From Pirellulaceae bacterium (GTDB taxonomy: Bacteria > Planctomycetota > Planctomycetia > Pirellulales > Pirellulaceae), in assembly GCA_016784735.1 (NCBI GenBank), contig JADHUC010000037.1, forward strand, positions 1-48,945: DNA of 48,945 bases. The letters run 5' to 3'. How positions within the stretch are numbered: position 1 is the first letter of the stretch; each line of letters opens with the position of its first letter. The notes under the pieces are model-generated. The model saw only the letters and a program-made list of their open reading frames with translations. It was not told where the DNA came from and searched no databases. Position numbers and translations under genes: made by a program. This document shows, one piece after another, positions 1 through 8,398 of the stretch.

Positions 1-2136
1 GGTCCGGCCGACGGACCAGGCAATGGATTCTACAGCAAGGGTCGCCTGCAGTACGTCGGTGAGCGTTATGAACGATTCGCCGAGACGGGCGAGTACTTTC
101 TCAAGGTCGGCGCCGATGCACCGGAGAACATCTTCGCTTACGAAGACTTCGACGCGACGCCGAACGTGAGCGATCGTCGCAAGACCTGGGCGCCGCACCT
201 GAAGGATTATAGCTCCGACGCGGATGACCTGCTCTGGGGCCCGGACCGCGACAAGGGCAAGGCCCTGCTGGGCGCGGTCAACTATCTCTCCGGCAAGGGC
301 ATGAATGTCTTCTCGTTCCTGACGTTCAACGTCGCGGGTGACGATGAAAACGTCTTCATGCACATCGTGAAGAGGGACCTGGCCGACTACGAGGCCAACC
401 ACGGGAAGAAGACGCCCGACAAGGCCTGGACGACGAGTATCGAACGGCTCCGCATGGACATTTCGAAGACGGCCCAGTGGGATCGTGTCATGCAGTATGC
501 CGATCGCAAGGGCATGTTCCTGCATTTCAAAACGTCCGAGGCCGAAAACTGCAAGCTGATGGACAACGGGGATCTCGGGCCGGAACGTCGGCTTTATTTC
601 CGTGAACTGGTGGCCCGATTCGGATACCACTTGGCGCTGAACTGGAATTTCGGCGAGGAGAACTCGCAGACAACTGAGCAGCATCAGTCGCAAATGGCCT
701 ATGTCAAACGGATCGATCCGTACAATCACCTCCGCGTGGTGCACACGTTTCCTGGTGTGAAGGACAATGTCTACGGACCGCTGCTGGGGGACAAGTCGGA
801 ACTCACCGGGCTTTCGCTGCAAACGAGCAACCCCGCATTCACGAAAGTCTACGGTGATGTGAAGAAGTGGGTACTCCTGTCGGAAGCCACGGGCAAGCCG
901 TGGGTGGTTGCCTGCGACGAGCCGGGTGACGCGACACATGCTCTCGTGACCGACGGCGAAGACCCGGACCACGACAATGCCCGCATCAACGGCTTGTGGG
1001 GAACGTTCATGGCTGGCGGTTGCGGCACGGAATGGTATTTCGGCTACAAGCATCCGCACTCCGACTTGACCTGTGAAGACTGGCGCAGCCGTGACAAATT
1101 CTGGGACCAGGGCAAGATCGCTCTTGACTTCTTCTACAAGAACGACGTCCCGTTCTGGAAGATGCAGCCGACGTTGACGAAATCCGGCGACTGGGCGTTA
1201 GTCGGCGACGGTTGCGTCGTGGTCTTCGTCAAGAGCGGCGGCAAGACCGTGCTGGATCTACCCGAAGCCGAGTTCACCGTTTCGCAGACGTTCCCCAAGA
1301 CCGGCGGATCGGGATCGTACGGCAAGATCCAGGGCAAGGCCGCGACGGAGCTGAGCGTTCCCGTCGAGGGTGACGTCGTCTTCCTGCTCAAGACCGACCA
1401 GGAGGAGTTGAAGTTCAACCTCGGGGGGGCGGACGCTCCGAAGCCCGTTGTCGAAAATCCGACAACCCCCGCCTTCGCGTTCAACTACGATCCGACGAAC
1501 GCGAAGAAAGTGCACAAGCAGTCCGACGGCATTCTTGTCGTCGAGGCGGAGGGTTTTGACGCCGTCGACCGGGAAGACGCTCGGAAGTGGTGCCTGACGA
1601 CCGTCGACAAGACCCCCGGCATCCGGCCCGATCCCGACCCGAACCATGCAGCCGGCGCCGTCGGCGGAGCGTACCTCGAACTGCTGCCCGATACACGAGT
1701 GACGCATGGCGATCCACTGGTCCGCGGTGTCAGCTTCACGAACACGCCGGGCCAATGCAGTGTGCTGTATTACCCGGTCATCTTCACCGAGCCGGGACGC
1801 TACTATGTCTGGGTACGGACGTGCTGCACCGGTTCGGAGGACAACGGCTTGCACGTCGGACTCGACGGAGATTGGCCCGCCTCCGGCGCGCGTCTGCAGT
1901 TCACCGGCAAGCATGGCCAGTGGCAATGGGATTCGCGGCAACGGACGAACAAGGTTCATACGGGAGTCTTGGGCCAGATCTGGCTCGATGTCGACAAACC
2001 GGGACTGCACACGATCATGTTCTCGATGCGCGAAGACGGATTCGAATTCGACCGCTTCATGCTGACGAAGCAGCAGAACGCGATGGAGAGCAAGAACTCG
2101 GAAGCAGGACCGGCGGCGAGTCCGAAAGTCCAATAG
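1..2136 (+). CDS. DUF5060-type glycoside hydrolase-like protein, 5' end outside window
   Basis: The reading frame is open from the first base, so the N-terminus is missing; at least 711 residues are present. Residues 1-50 resemble the end of a DUF5060 domain (GEYFLKVGADAPEN followed by AYEDFD). A TIM-barrel-like region follows to about residue 385 (NWNFGEENSQT, VVACDEPGD, WYFGYKHPHSDL), then a beta-sandwich resembling the putative collagen-binding domain found after such barrels. From about residue 505 there is a GH115 C-terminal-like carbohydrate-binding domain (VEAEGFDA, GRYYVWVRTCCTGSEDNG, FEFDRFMLT). The family architecture suggests an exported polysaccharide-active enzyme; the substrate is not evident. 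It stops exactly where homology of the truncated quinoprotein begins. Confidence 0.8.
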   Translation, partial: GPADGPGNGFYSKGRLQYVGERYERFAETGEYFLKVGADAPENIFAYEDFDATPNVSDRRKTWAPHLKDYSSDADDLLWGPDRDKGKALLGAVNYLSGKGMNVFSFLTFNVAGDDENVFMHIVKRDLADYEANHGKKTPDKAWTTSIERLRMDISKTAQWDRVMQYADRKGMFLHFKTSEAENCKLMDNGDLGPERRLYFRELVARFGYHLALNWNFGEENSQTTEQHQSQMAYVKRIDPYNHLRVVHTFPGVKDNVYGPLLGDKSELTGLSLQTSNPAFTKVYGDVKKWVLLSEATGKPWVVACDEPGDATHALVTDGEDPDHDNARINGLWGTFMAGGCGTEWYFGYKHPHSDLTCEDWRSRDKFWDQGKIALDFFYKNDVPFWKMQPTLTKSGDWALVGDGCVVVFVKSGGKTVLDLPEAEFTVSQTFPKTGGSGSYGKIQGKAATELSVPVEGDVVFLLKTDQEELKFNLGGADAPKPVVENPTTPAFAFNYDPTNAKKVHKQSDGILVVEAEGFDAVDREDARKWCLTTVDKTPGIRPDPDPNHAAGAVGGAYLELLPDTRVTHGDPLVRGVSFTNTPGQCSVLYYPVIFTEPGRYYVWVRTCCTGSEDNGLHVGLDGDWPASGARLQFTGKHGQWQWDSRQRTNKVHTGVLGQIWLDVDKPGLHTIMFSMREDGFEFDRFMLTKQQNAMESKNSEAGPAASPKVQ

Positions 2137-3059
2137 CCCGATTCTTGCTCGCGTTGGCCGACGGCAGGGTCTTTACGATGAGCATCACGGGGCTTCTCTC
2201 GGCCTGGGATGCGGACTCGGGCGAGCTTCTCTGGCGCGGCGACTATAGCTCGCGTTTCGGAAAGGGCCATCCGTATTGGGGTGCAGCGACTTCGCCGCTG
2301 GTCGACGGCAATCGTGTCGTCGTCCACTTCGGCACGGACGACCAGGGGGCCTTGATCGCGCTGGATGCCGAAAGCGGAAAGGAAATCTGGAGCCACGGCA
2401 AGGATGGTGCGTCCTACGCCTCGCCGATTCTGGTCGAGCTTCAGGGAAGACGTCAGATCGTCGAGTTAACCATGAAGGGCTTGGCGAGCGTCGACAGCGA
2501 ATCGGGCCGTTCACTATGGGAGTACCCCTACCCGCAGATCGGTACGGATCAGAACATGGTGACGCCCGTCTACCACCGGGGGCTCGTGCTGCAGGGTGGA
2601 GAGAACCGCGGCATTCGCGGTCTGGAGCCGCGTCTGGACGGCGGCGTCTGGACGGTGCACGAACGGTGGCACCAAGAGAAGGTGGCGCTCGACATGAGCG
2701 CGGCGGTTGTCAACGGCGACTTGCTTTATGGATTCTCCCATTTCGGTCTGGGGCGGCTCTTCTGTCTGGACACCAAGACGGGCGAAGTCCTCTGGCAGGG
2801 CCCCGGCAGAACCGGGGAGAACGTCGCGTTTCTAGCGATCCCCGGTCACGTCGTAGCGCTCGTGAACGACGGTGAGTTGAAAATCATGGCAGCGGGTGGC
2901 GACCGCTTCGACACGGTCGCGTCCTATCGCGTGTCAGAGAGCCCCACCTGGGCCCATCCAGTTCTGCTGGAGAGCGGAATCTTGGTGAAGGACGGCCGGA
3001 CGCTGACTTTGTGGTCGCTGTCGGGCACGACCGTTCGCTCCCCCTCGCCCTCTCGATGA
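2136..3059 (+). pseudogene. 5'-truncated PQQ beta-propeller (quinoprotein-like) gene
   Basis: The frame encodes PQQ-type blades (AWDADSGELLWRG, ALDAESGKEIWSHG, SVDSESGRSLWEY, CLDTKTGEVLWQG) and the usual ending about retrieving a value and a label (AHPVLLESGILVKDG). Aligned with the complete relative at 17062-18291, homology starts near that protein's residue 122, at LADGRVFT. The signal peptide, the WPQWRGP motif and the first blades, about 120 residues, are absent. The first ATG in frame is at 2178, inside a blade. Coding similarity begins within about 20 bp of the upstream stop codon. I infer a deletion that joined two genes, or an assembly misjoin; a functional exported product is unlikely. 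Confidence 0.75.
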
Positions 3060-3087
3060 CAACCGTTTGTGAAGTCGTTGGTCTTTT

Positions 3088-3120
3088 GTTTCGGATTTCG
3101 ATATTCGGATTTCGGGTTTC
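3088..3120 (+). repeat. Short A/T-rich tandem motif (TTCGGATTTCGATA type)
   Basis: The segment is built from repeats of TTCGGATTTCG / ATATTCGGATTTCG. A related motif (TTTTCGATTTTCGATTGCC) occurs inside the coding region near 26430-26460. It lies immediately before the integrase-tail remnant. Confidence 0.6.
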
Positions 3121-3127
3121 TTCGCTT

Positions 3128-3272
3128 GGCTGGTTGACGTTACGGTTGCCGCCACAGGAGCAATGGAAGGAACCGCTTGCTCGGCTCACTGCCGCACAAC
3201 GCAAGAGGATGGAATCCGCCGTTCTATCAACTTCTGCAATCCCACATCTCGCGACGCTTTCCTGGCCTGTGA
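3128..3272 (+). pseudogene. Remnant of integrase C-terminal extension
   Basis: Translation gives GWLTLRLPPQEQWKEPLARL then TAAQRKRME, and after a one-frame shift NPPFYQLLQSHISRRFPGL and a stop. This matches the tail of the recombinase remnant at 35066-35491 (GWVNLEIPPLEQWEEPLRWL, RVQRERIEE, FYELLQGEIPKRL) and ends at nearly the same place. Only about 48 codons remain, with a frameshift after RKRME. The stop is 220 bp before the attI-like site at 3492, much as in the second locus (227 bp). What precedes it is the short tandem motif, not more integrase. Confidence 0.6.
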
Positions 3273-3408
3273 GACGTGAGCGGTGGGTTCAACAGGCCCC
3301 ATTCTCGCACCGTCGCGCGCACCATGTTGCGCGGCCGAGCGAGATTCCTTGCGTCTAGCGCGCTGCTAGATCCGACACTCACCATCCGCACGCGGCAAGT
3401 TATCTTTC

Positions 3409-3454
3409 CGGCCCCCACCACGAGCAGTATGATAGTAGTCGTCGTGGGCGGGCC
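3409..3454. repeat. Imperfect inverted repeat upstream of first cassette-like gene
   Basis: GGCCCCCACCACGAG pairs with CGTCGTGGGCGGGCC around a 15-bp loop, with a few mismatches. It lies between the integrase-tail remnant and the attI-like site. It could be a terminator or part of an attI region; the sequence does not decide. Confidence 0.35.
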
Positions 3455-3491
3455 ATCCCGTCTTTGCGACAGTGTGTCAGTCAGAACTTCC

Positions 3492-3498
3492 GTTGGGT
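3492..3498 (+). other. attI-like recombination site (GTTGGGT)
   Basis: GTTGGGT fits the integron simple-site consensus GTTRRRY and sits in the context TTCCGTTGGGT, 10 bp before the start codon of the next gene. No matching RYYYAAC/L-box partner is visible upstream, so attI is more likely than attC. The equivalent site in the other locus is at 34833-34839 on the opposite strand. Confidence 0.5.
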
Positions 3499-3507
3499 GC
3501 CTCAATC

Positions 3508-3924
3508 ATGAACCGCAAACCCAGAGTCCTTTCGCTCTCCGGGACAATTGCGGTCGTTCATTTCTCCTTGTTTCTCCTGATTGTGGGCTACCAACGCTCC
3601 TTCGCCAGCCCAGACGGCATGGTTCACTGGACCGATGAGAATCGCCCAATCCTGGAGTTTCTCGAAACGGCGATGTTCGTTCACATGTTTCCAGTCGGCT
3701 GGCTGTCCTTCCTGACCGATTGGCTCCACTGGACGGAGTCAGACGTAATCGTCATGGTCATCCTTGCGGCCGCAAATTCGGCGTTGGTGGGCTACATTCT
3801 CGCATGGATACTTAGCCTAGCTTGCCGGAAACTGTTTCCGCGTTTGGTCGGCGACAGTTTGCGACACCCAACAACGCATGCCCGCACAGATGCGGCATCC
3901 ATGCCGGATACGCCTTCGGTGTAG
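3508..3924 (+). CDS. Small membrane protein of unknown function (cassette-like gene)
   Basis: A 138-residue protein. The ATG at 3508 follows the attI-like site by 10 bp and is preferred over an upstream GTG that would span it. There is one hydrophobic segment near residues 10-32 (TIAVVHFSLFLLIVGY) and a second near 88-108 (DVIVMVILAAANSALVGYIL), giving at least two membrane passes. A Trp-rich amphipathic region (GWLSFLTDWLHW) lies between them. I recognise no family. Its 3' end runs into the attC-like palindrome, which is common for integron cassettes. Function unknown. Confidence 0.65.
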   Translation: MNRKPRVLSLSGTIAVVHFSLFLLIVGYQRSFASPDGMVHWTDENRPILEFLETAMFVHMFPVGWLSFLTDWLHWTESDVIVMVILAAANSALVGYILAWILSLACRKLFPRLVGDSLRHPTTHARTDAASMPDTPSV

Positions 3925-4014
3925 TGCAGGCCGCGGTGGCGTTGGTAGAATGAACCGTGTCTCGACGTTGGTTTGCTCCGTTCGGGGCGGCGTCGGGCAT
4001 GCTACCCGTTGGCG
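3866..4014 (+). other. attC-like site (cassette recombination site)
   Basis: The left end reads ACCCAAC, 3 nt, then GCATGCCCG; the right end reads CGGGCATGC, then TACCC, then GTTGGCG. The inner nine bases pair perfectly and the outer CCAAC/GTTGG also pair, which is the R''-L''...L'-R' organisation of an attC. Length is 149 bp, at the long end for attC. The R' box GTTGGCG departs from GTTRRRY at one position. It separates two small genes on the same strand, with the next start codon 16 bp after it. Confidence 0.65.
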
Positions 4015-4029
4015 GACATGGGCTTCCCG

Positions 4030-4419
4030 ATGCGTAAAGAAATACCGATCGACCCTGCTTCCGTACCAGAAGATGCGAAACGAATGTTTGCCCTGATCGA
4101 GGCTCACAAAGATCATCCGTTGATCGAGCACCATTTCCACCAAATTTCGATCATCACACTCAGCGTTCCTAACGGCGGTCAAGCAACAATGTACCTTCCT
4201 GATTTTCGCGATGGGCTATACGCTGCCCTCTTCTGGGATGATGCGGATGGCAATTGGGGATCTGGTGGTTGGATTCCCATCGCTCACGTGGACGCCGACA
4301 TCACGTGCCCGCCTTCTGCTTTCTCAATCGAATACCTGCAGAACAATCCTGCTTTTCCCATAGCGCGATCCGTCATGGATCATTTATTCAATACGCGGCC
4401 ATCGCAGGCGGCCCAGTAA
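4030..4419 (+). CDS. Hypothetical small protein (cassette-like gene)
   Basis: A 129-residue soluble-looking protein. I chose the ATG at 4030; an in-frame ATG at 4018 is 4 codons earlier. Features include an acidic, aromatic-rich central part (YLPDFRDGLYAALFWDDADG) and a GGWIPIAHVDAD segment. There is no signal peptide and I recognise no family. The last codons (QAAQ) contain GCCCAGT at 4411-4417, which looks like a decayed attC left box because the LRR cassette gene ends with nearly the same bases (GCCCAACAA). No matching right half follows before the convergent gene, so this cassette's attC is probably truncated. Confidence 0.6.
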   Translation: MRKEIPIDPASVPEDAKRMFALIEAHKDHPLIEHHFHQISIITLSVPNGGQATMYLPDFRDGLYAALFWDDADGNWGSGGWIPIAHVDADITCPPSAFSIEYLQNNPAFPIARSVMDHLFNTRPSQAAQ

Positions 4420-4438
4420 TGACCGTGAAGTCGGCGCT

Positions 4439-5884
4439 CTACGGCGCGGTCCTCACTAGTATTCCTCCGCCAGGAGGGAGTCGCAGTTCGACGCGATTGG
4501 AATCCGTGGCCGACCACTTCGAGGTCGCAACATCGAAGATCTCGAGGTGACCCGGTCCAACGATGGCTCGCCGAACGGGCTTCAGGAACTCCTCTCGCCG
4601 AGGCTGGCCGAGGCCGCTATACGTGCGGTAGTCGAGGTTGACCACGAGCGCATGAGTGGGCGATGTTCCTTGGCCAAAGTAACCGATCACGAAACCTTCC
4701 ACCGGGACGGCATAGTCCTTGCCCGGCACCGGCGGATCGAAGCGGAAGACGGCGCCCTCCGGCAGAAGTGAGGCGCCCTCCGGGAGCATGCCCGCGTGAT
4801 GCACCGCGAGAGATTTCAGGGGCTGGAGCTCCGTGGCGATCGCGACGAATTCCTTGTGCAGCTCCCGCGCATAGTAGTAGAGCGGCGTGGGCGATCCACC
4901 AAGGACGGCTCGGCCCATCGCACGAGCGATGTGCGGTTCCCGGTACGTGCCTGCCGGGTTGATCATGCCTCCATCGTGGCCCGGATACCCATAGACATAC
5001 CACGAGATGCCCTGCGACCCATAGGCCAGTGTCGTGTAGGCCAGCCAGCGCAATTCATCGCCTGTGGGAATTCGCATGTTAACCGTCCAACTACACGCCT
5101 GTGCAATGACCATGAACGGTATGTCCGCATCCAGCGCAGCTTGCCGGATTTCGGCCAGGTTCAGGAAATAGCCCTTCTCGCTGTCGCCCTTGACGGCGAA
5201 ATGGTAGTGGTCGTAGCTCAGGAGTTGCGGCCTGAACGTCTCCACGAACTGGCGCAGATGCTTGCGGTAGGCGGGGGCCGGTTCACCCACCGTACCCAAC
5301 TGCTCGTTGCTTGCGTAGATTGGAAAGAGATTCACGTACACGAGACGCGATGGGTCTTTTTGCTGGAGATAGTCCTTCATGCGAGCCAGATTGGGGAACA
5401 CGGCGGCATTAGGTTCATCAAGGAGGCTGTATGCATACAGCGCCGGGTGTTTCCGCACGCCCTCGATGATGGAGTCCAATTGAGCTTTCGTCTCCGGGTC
5501 GTCAAGGGCCTTGAATTCCTCCGGCTTGCGCGGCACGTAGCCCAAGCTGAGTATTCCACGCAAGCCGTGTCTTTGAAGAACGTCCAGTTGCGAACGATAG
5601 TGATCGACAACGTCGACGCCCTCGGCGGCGCCGCGTCTGGTAACCCAGACCAGGTTCCAACCTCCGTCGGCCATCTGCTTCGCGACGGCGTCGGTCATCG
5701 GCATCGGGCCGGCCCAGTACGTCACGATGGGCGTGCCCATCTGCCAGCGTTTGGCAGTCGTGTCGTTCGGGGCGTCAGCTCGCACGGTCGAAGTCAGGCA
5801 CGCCCCGGTCACCATGCTCGCCACGAGGAACACACAACAGGTGCACGAAAGACCGCCGCCATCGACGCGGAATACGTGCGACAT
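4439..5884 (-). CDS. Exported glycoside-hydrolase-like TIM-barrel protein
   Basis: A 481-residue protein when started at the ATG at 5884; an earlier ATG at 5938 has a better GGGAGA ribosome site and would add 18 residues. The N-terminus has a hydrophobic export signal with cysteines (SCTCCVFLVASMVTGACL). The body looks like a clan-A TIM barrel: GGWNLVWVTRRG, ILSLGYVPRKPEEF, YAYSLLDEPNA with a candidate acid/base Glu, QLLSYDHYHF, FMVIAQACSW, and YTTLAYGSQGISWYVYGYP, with a beta-sandwich after it (GGGILVRTAP at the end). It resembles unclassified planctomycete glycosidase-like proteins; substrate unknown. It converges on the last gene of the integron-like array. Confidence 0.7.
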   Translation of the reverse strand: MSHVFRVDGGGLSCTCCVFLVASMVTGACLTSTVRADAPNDTTAKRWQMGTPIVTYWAGPMPMTDAVAKQMADGGWNLVWVTRRGAAEGVDVVDHYRSQLDVLQRHGLRGILSLGYVPRKPEEFKALDDPETKAQLDSIIEGVRKHPALYAYSLLDEPNAAVFPNLARMKDYLQQKDPSRLVYVNLFPIYASNEQLGTVGEPAPAYRKHLRQFVETFRPQLLSYDHYHFAVKGDSEKGYFLNLAEIRQAALDADIPFMVIAQACSWTVNMRIPTGDELRWLAYTTLAYGSQGISWYVYGYPGHDGGMINPAGTYREPHIARAMGRAVLGGSPTPLYYYARELHKEFVAIATELQPLKSLAVHHAGMLPEGASLLPEGAVFRFDPPVPGKDYAVPVEGFVIGYFGQGTSPTHALVVNLDYRTYSGLGQPRREEFLKPVRRAIVGPGHLEIFDVATSKWSATDSNRVELRLPPGGGILVRTAP

Positions 5885-6324
5885 CGGAAACCTATCCAGG
5901 ATGCGACATATGGTGACGCGGCAATCTACGGTTGTCATCTGACGTCTCCCATGCATGGTTCTTCACAATGGTTCAAAGTGGCGCTGTGCAGCTAAGGACC
6001 TGGGCGTTTCTTCGGGTGCCCTGGCGGGAGAAATCTTGGATTGTACTTGCCGGCATCCCTGAATCCGCCAACGCCCGGTTGCATTCGCCCGAAGTAGGGA
6101 TAGCTATCGAAAATGTCGCCGTATCCGACCATTCGCGGATCGGCCTGCTTAATCGTATGATAAGACCTGCGACAAAGGTCCGCAAATAGTGAGACTCACC
6201 TCGTTGTAGGAAGGTTGCCACGCGATCAGCGGCTCTACAGGCTCGAACAATGGCTGCACGCATCCGGTCCGCGTTCGTGGGAGGTCTCGCACTCCAATCG
6301 GATAACAGCGAAGGAGAGCAATTG
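5885..6324. other. Divergent intergenic region
   Basis: This stretch separates two divergent exported glycosidase-like genes and presumably carries both promoters. I can support only the AAGGAG ribosome site just before 6325; no clear promoter, repeat or RNA is visible. Confidence 0.4.
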
Positions 6325-7866
6325 ATGACTCCAAGTAGGACAGCGTCTGACGTCGTTATGATCGCCACACTGGTCGTGGCAACGCTCGGCGCGGCGGAAG
6401 CAACGGCGGGCGAGGGCGCGGAGAGCCGGGTCCGAAGAGCGGAAGGCGATCGCGTTATCGACATGCGGCCTCATTGGGATGCTACGATCCCCTTGGCGAA
6501 TCCACATAAAGGCTGGTATCACCACTTCCCCGACAATCATCCGGACAAGTACGTGATCGCCAAGGATGCCGATCTCTTGGACTTCCCTGGAATGGATCAC
6601 CTCTACATCCGGTTGGCGTGGTCCTATCTGGAGCCTCGCGAAGGCGAGTTTCATTGGGAAGTGATCGACCGATTGATCGACAAATGGGTGGCTCACGGGT
6701 TGGGAATCTCGTTTCGTATGAGCTGTAAAGAGACCAGCACGGACCGCATCGAGCAACAGTTCGCGACGCCCAAGTGGGTGATGGAGGCCGGCGCCAAGGG
6801 CGGTTACTACAGGAAGGGACAGCAGACCGGACCGGAAGGTCCCTGGGAGCCGGTGTTCGATGATCCCGTCTTCGTGAAGAAGCTGGAGAACTTTCTGAAG
6901 GCATTCGCCGCACGTTACGATGGCAAGCCCTGGCTAAGGTACGTCGATATCGGCAGTATCGGCGATTGGGGCGAAGGCCATACGTCGTCGGGCAGCCGGA
7001 TCAAGTACGGGTTCGATCAGCGCCGCTCCCACGTCGATCTGCACTGCAGGTACTTTCGAAAAAGCCAATTGGTGATATCCGATGATTTTGTGTACTCGAT
7101 TTCCGACCTGGACGAACGCCAGCGGATGCACCAATACATCGTGGATCGCGGGATCGCTTATCGGGACGACAGCATCGTGGTGGACTATTACGTCCGAGCT
7201 TTCAGCGACACTTGGACCGTCCGCAGTCCCGAATTCTTCGCGGATACGTGGCATCAGACGCCTCAAGTCCTCGAACTGCAGCACTATGGCGCAGTAAAGA
7301 AGGATGGCAACTGGATCGTCCGCCCCGGATCGTCCGCGGCCCTTCACGGTGACGGCAAGAACGGGCCCGACTACTTCCGCGGCGCCCTCGAGCTGTTGCA
7401 CGCAACGTACATCGGCTATCACGGCGACGCGCGAGAGTGGCTGGATGATAATCCCGAATTGACCGTCGAACTGCTGAACCGCTGCGGATACTGGTTCTTT
7501 CTGCACGGTGTGAGAATGCCGGAAACGTGGAAAGCCGGCACATCGACGACGCTGACCATGACCTGGGAAAACCGCGGTGTGGCCCCGGCCTACGAACCTC
7601 TCCTGCTACGACTGCGCCTGCGTGGTCCCGACACACTGAATTTGAACATCGAGTCCGGCAACCAGAAGTGGATTCCTCTACCCGACAAGAAGACGTACGA
7701 TGAAAACTACGGAGTCGAACTGCCTAAGGAGCTGAAGCCGGGCGAATATACGCTCCAACTGAAACTGTGCTCGCCCGCGGCCGATCGCGACGTCTTGCTG
7801 GCGGTGAAGCGAGACTTGCTGGACCGTGACGGCTTCTATACCCTCTGTAAGGTTCGCATCGAGTGA
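6325..7866 (+). CDS. DUF4832-type glycosidase-like exported protein
   Basis: A 513-residue protein. The ATG at 6325 is preceded by AAGGAGAG at good spacing and opens a signal peptide (DVVMIATLVVATLGAAEATA). The N-terminal half is barrel-like (NPHKGWYHHFP, LAWSYLEPREGEFHWEVID, which resembles GH42 and similar TIM barrels). The next part contains YVDIGSIGDWGEGH, a DUF4832 signature region with a candidate catalytic Glu. The C-terminus is a beta-sandwich (TTLTMTWENRGVAPAYEP, LKPGEYTLQLKL). Probable periplasmic or surface role in polysaccharide breakdown, by family and context. The exact reaction is not known to me. Confidence 0.8.
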   Translation: MTPSRTASDVVMIATLVVATLGAAEATAGEGAESRVRRAEGDRVIDMRPHWDATIPLANPHKGWYHHFPDNHPDKYVIAKDADLLDFPGMDHLYIRLAWSYLEPREGEFHWEVIDRLIDKWVAHGLGISFRMSCKETSTDRIEQQFATPKWVMEAGAKGGYYRKGQQTGPEGPWEPVFDDPVFVKKLENFLKAFAARYDGKPWLRYVDIGSIGDWGEGHTSSGSRIKYGFDQRRSHVDLHCRYFRKSQLVISDDFVYSISDLDERQRMHQYIVDRGIAYRDDSIVVDYYVRAFSDTWTVRSPEFFADTWHQTPQVLELQHYGAVKKDGNWIVRPGSSAALHGDGKNGPDYFRGALELLHATYIGYHGDAREWLDDNPELTVELLNRCGYWFFLHGVRMPETWKAGTSTTLTMTWENRGVAPAYEPLLLRLRLRGPDTLNLNIESGNQKWIPLPDKKTYDENYGVELPKELKPGEYTLQLKLCSPAADRDVLLAVKRDLLDRDGFYTLCKVRIE

Positions 7867-8398
7867 ATAGCCAGAAACGGTCTTACCGAGTTATCCATGC
7901 ATGTCTCGCGATTGGGATCGTGCTTCCCGTGCCGATCGGGACGAGCCGTAATTGGCCATACCGCAACTTAGTTCGACGTTCTGCGAGAGCTGATCCAGTG
8001 GTTGCCGAAACGCAGAGTGTCCCTGGTGCCCTGGCCACCCTGTAATTCTCGCCGACGCATGCCGGCACGGGGACGGTGCGTGCGAGCCGAGGGATCAACC
8101 CTTGGTTTGCGGTCCGATAGGCCGGCAACTTCACACAAGAACCTCTAAACACCGGCCGGGGCAAGGAGACGCACGGCCGCCATGCGACTCCTTTCTCCCT
8201 TGATTCACCAGTTGCTCCTGGCAGAATCAGTTCTGTTGCTCAAAAACAAAACTCCTATCCTTTGCACAGCCCGTTCCGCATCCCCACCATGCTGAAACGC
8301 GTCGATCGACTGACCAAGGAGAAGTCCAAGGGTCATTCTCTCGCAGGCCGTGACGAGGTTACAATCATGGCATCCTTGTCGGAATATGGAGACGTCGT
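7867..8398. other. Intergenic region without a supported gene
   Basis: A 60-codon frame starting with a GTG overlapping the upstream stop begins like an export signal (YRVIHACLAIGIVLPVPIG) but ends without a domain; it may be the front of a lost gene. Otherwise I see only the GGAG ribosome site at about 8388 for the next gene. Confidence 0.35.

Noticed and set aside
4796..5995. Plus-strand frame opposite the TIM-barrel protein
   Set aside because: No start signal or domain; shadow of the minus-strand gene.
7863..8045. Small frame with a signal-like N-terminus overlapping the DUF4832 stop codon
   Set aside because: No mature domain and no ribosome site; noted only as possible debris.
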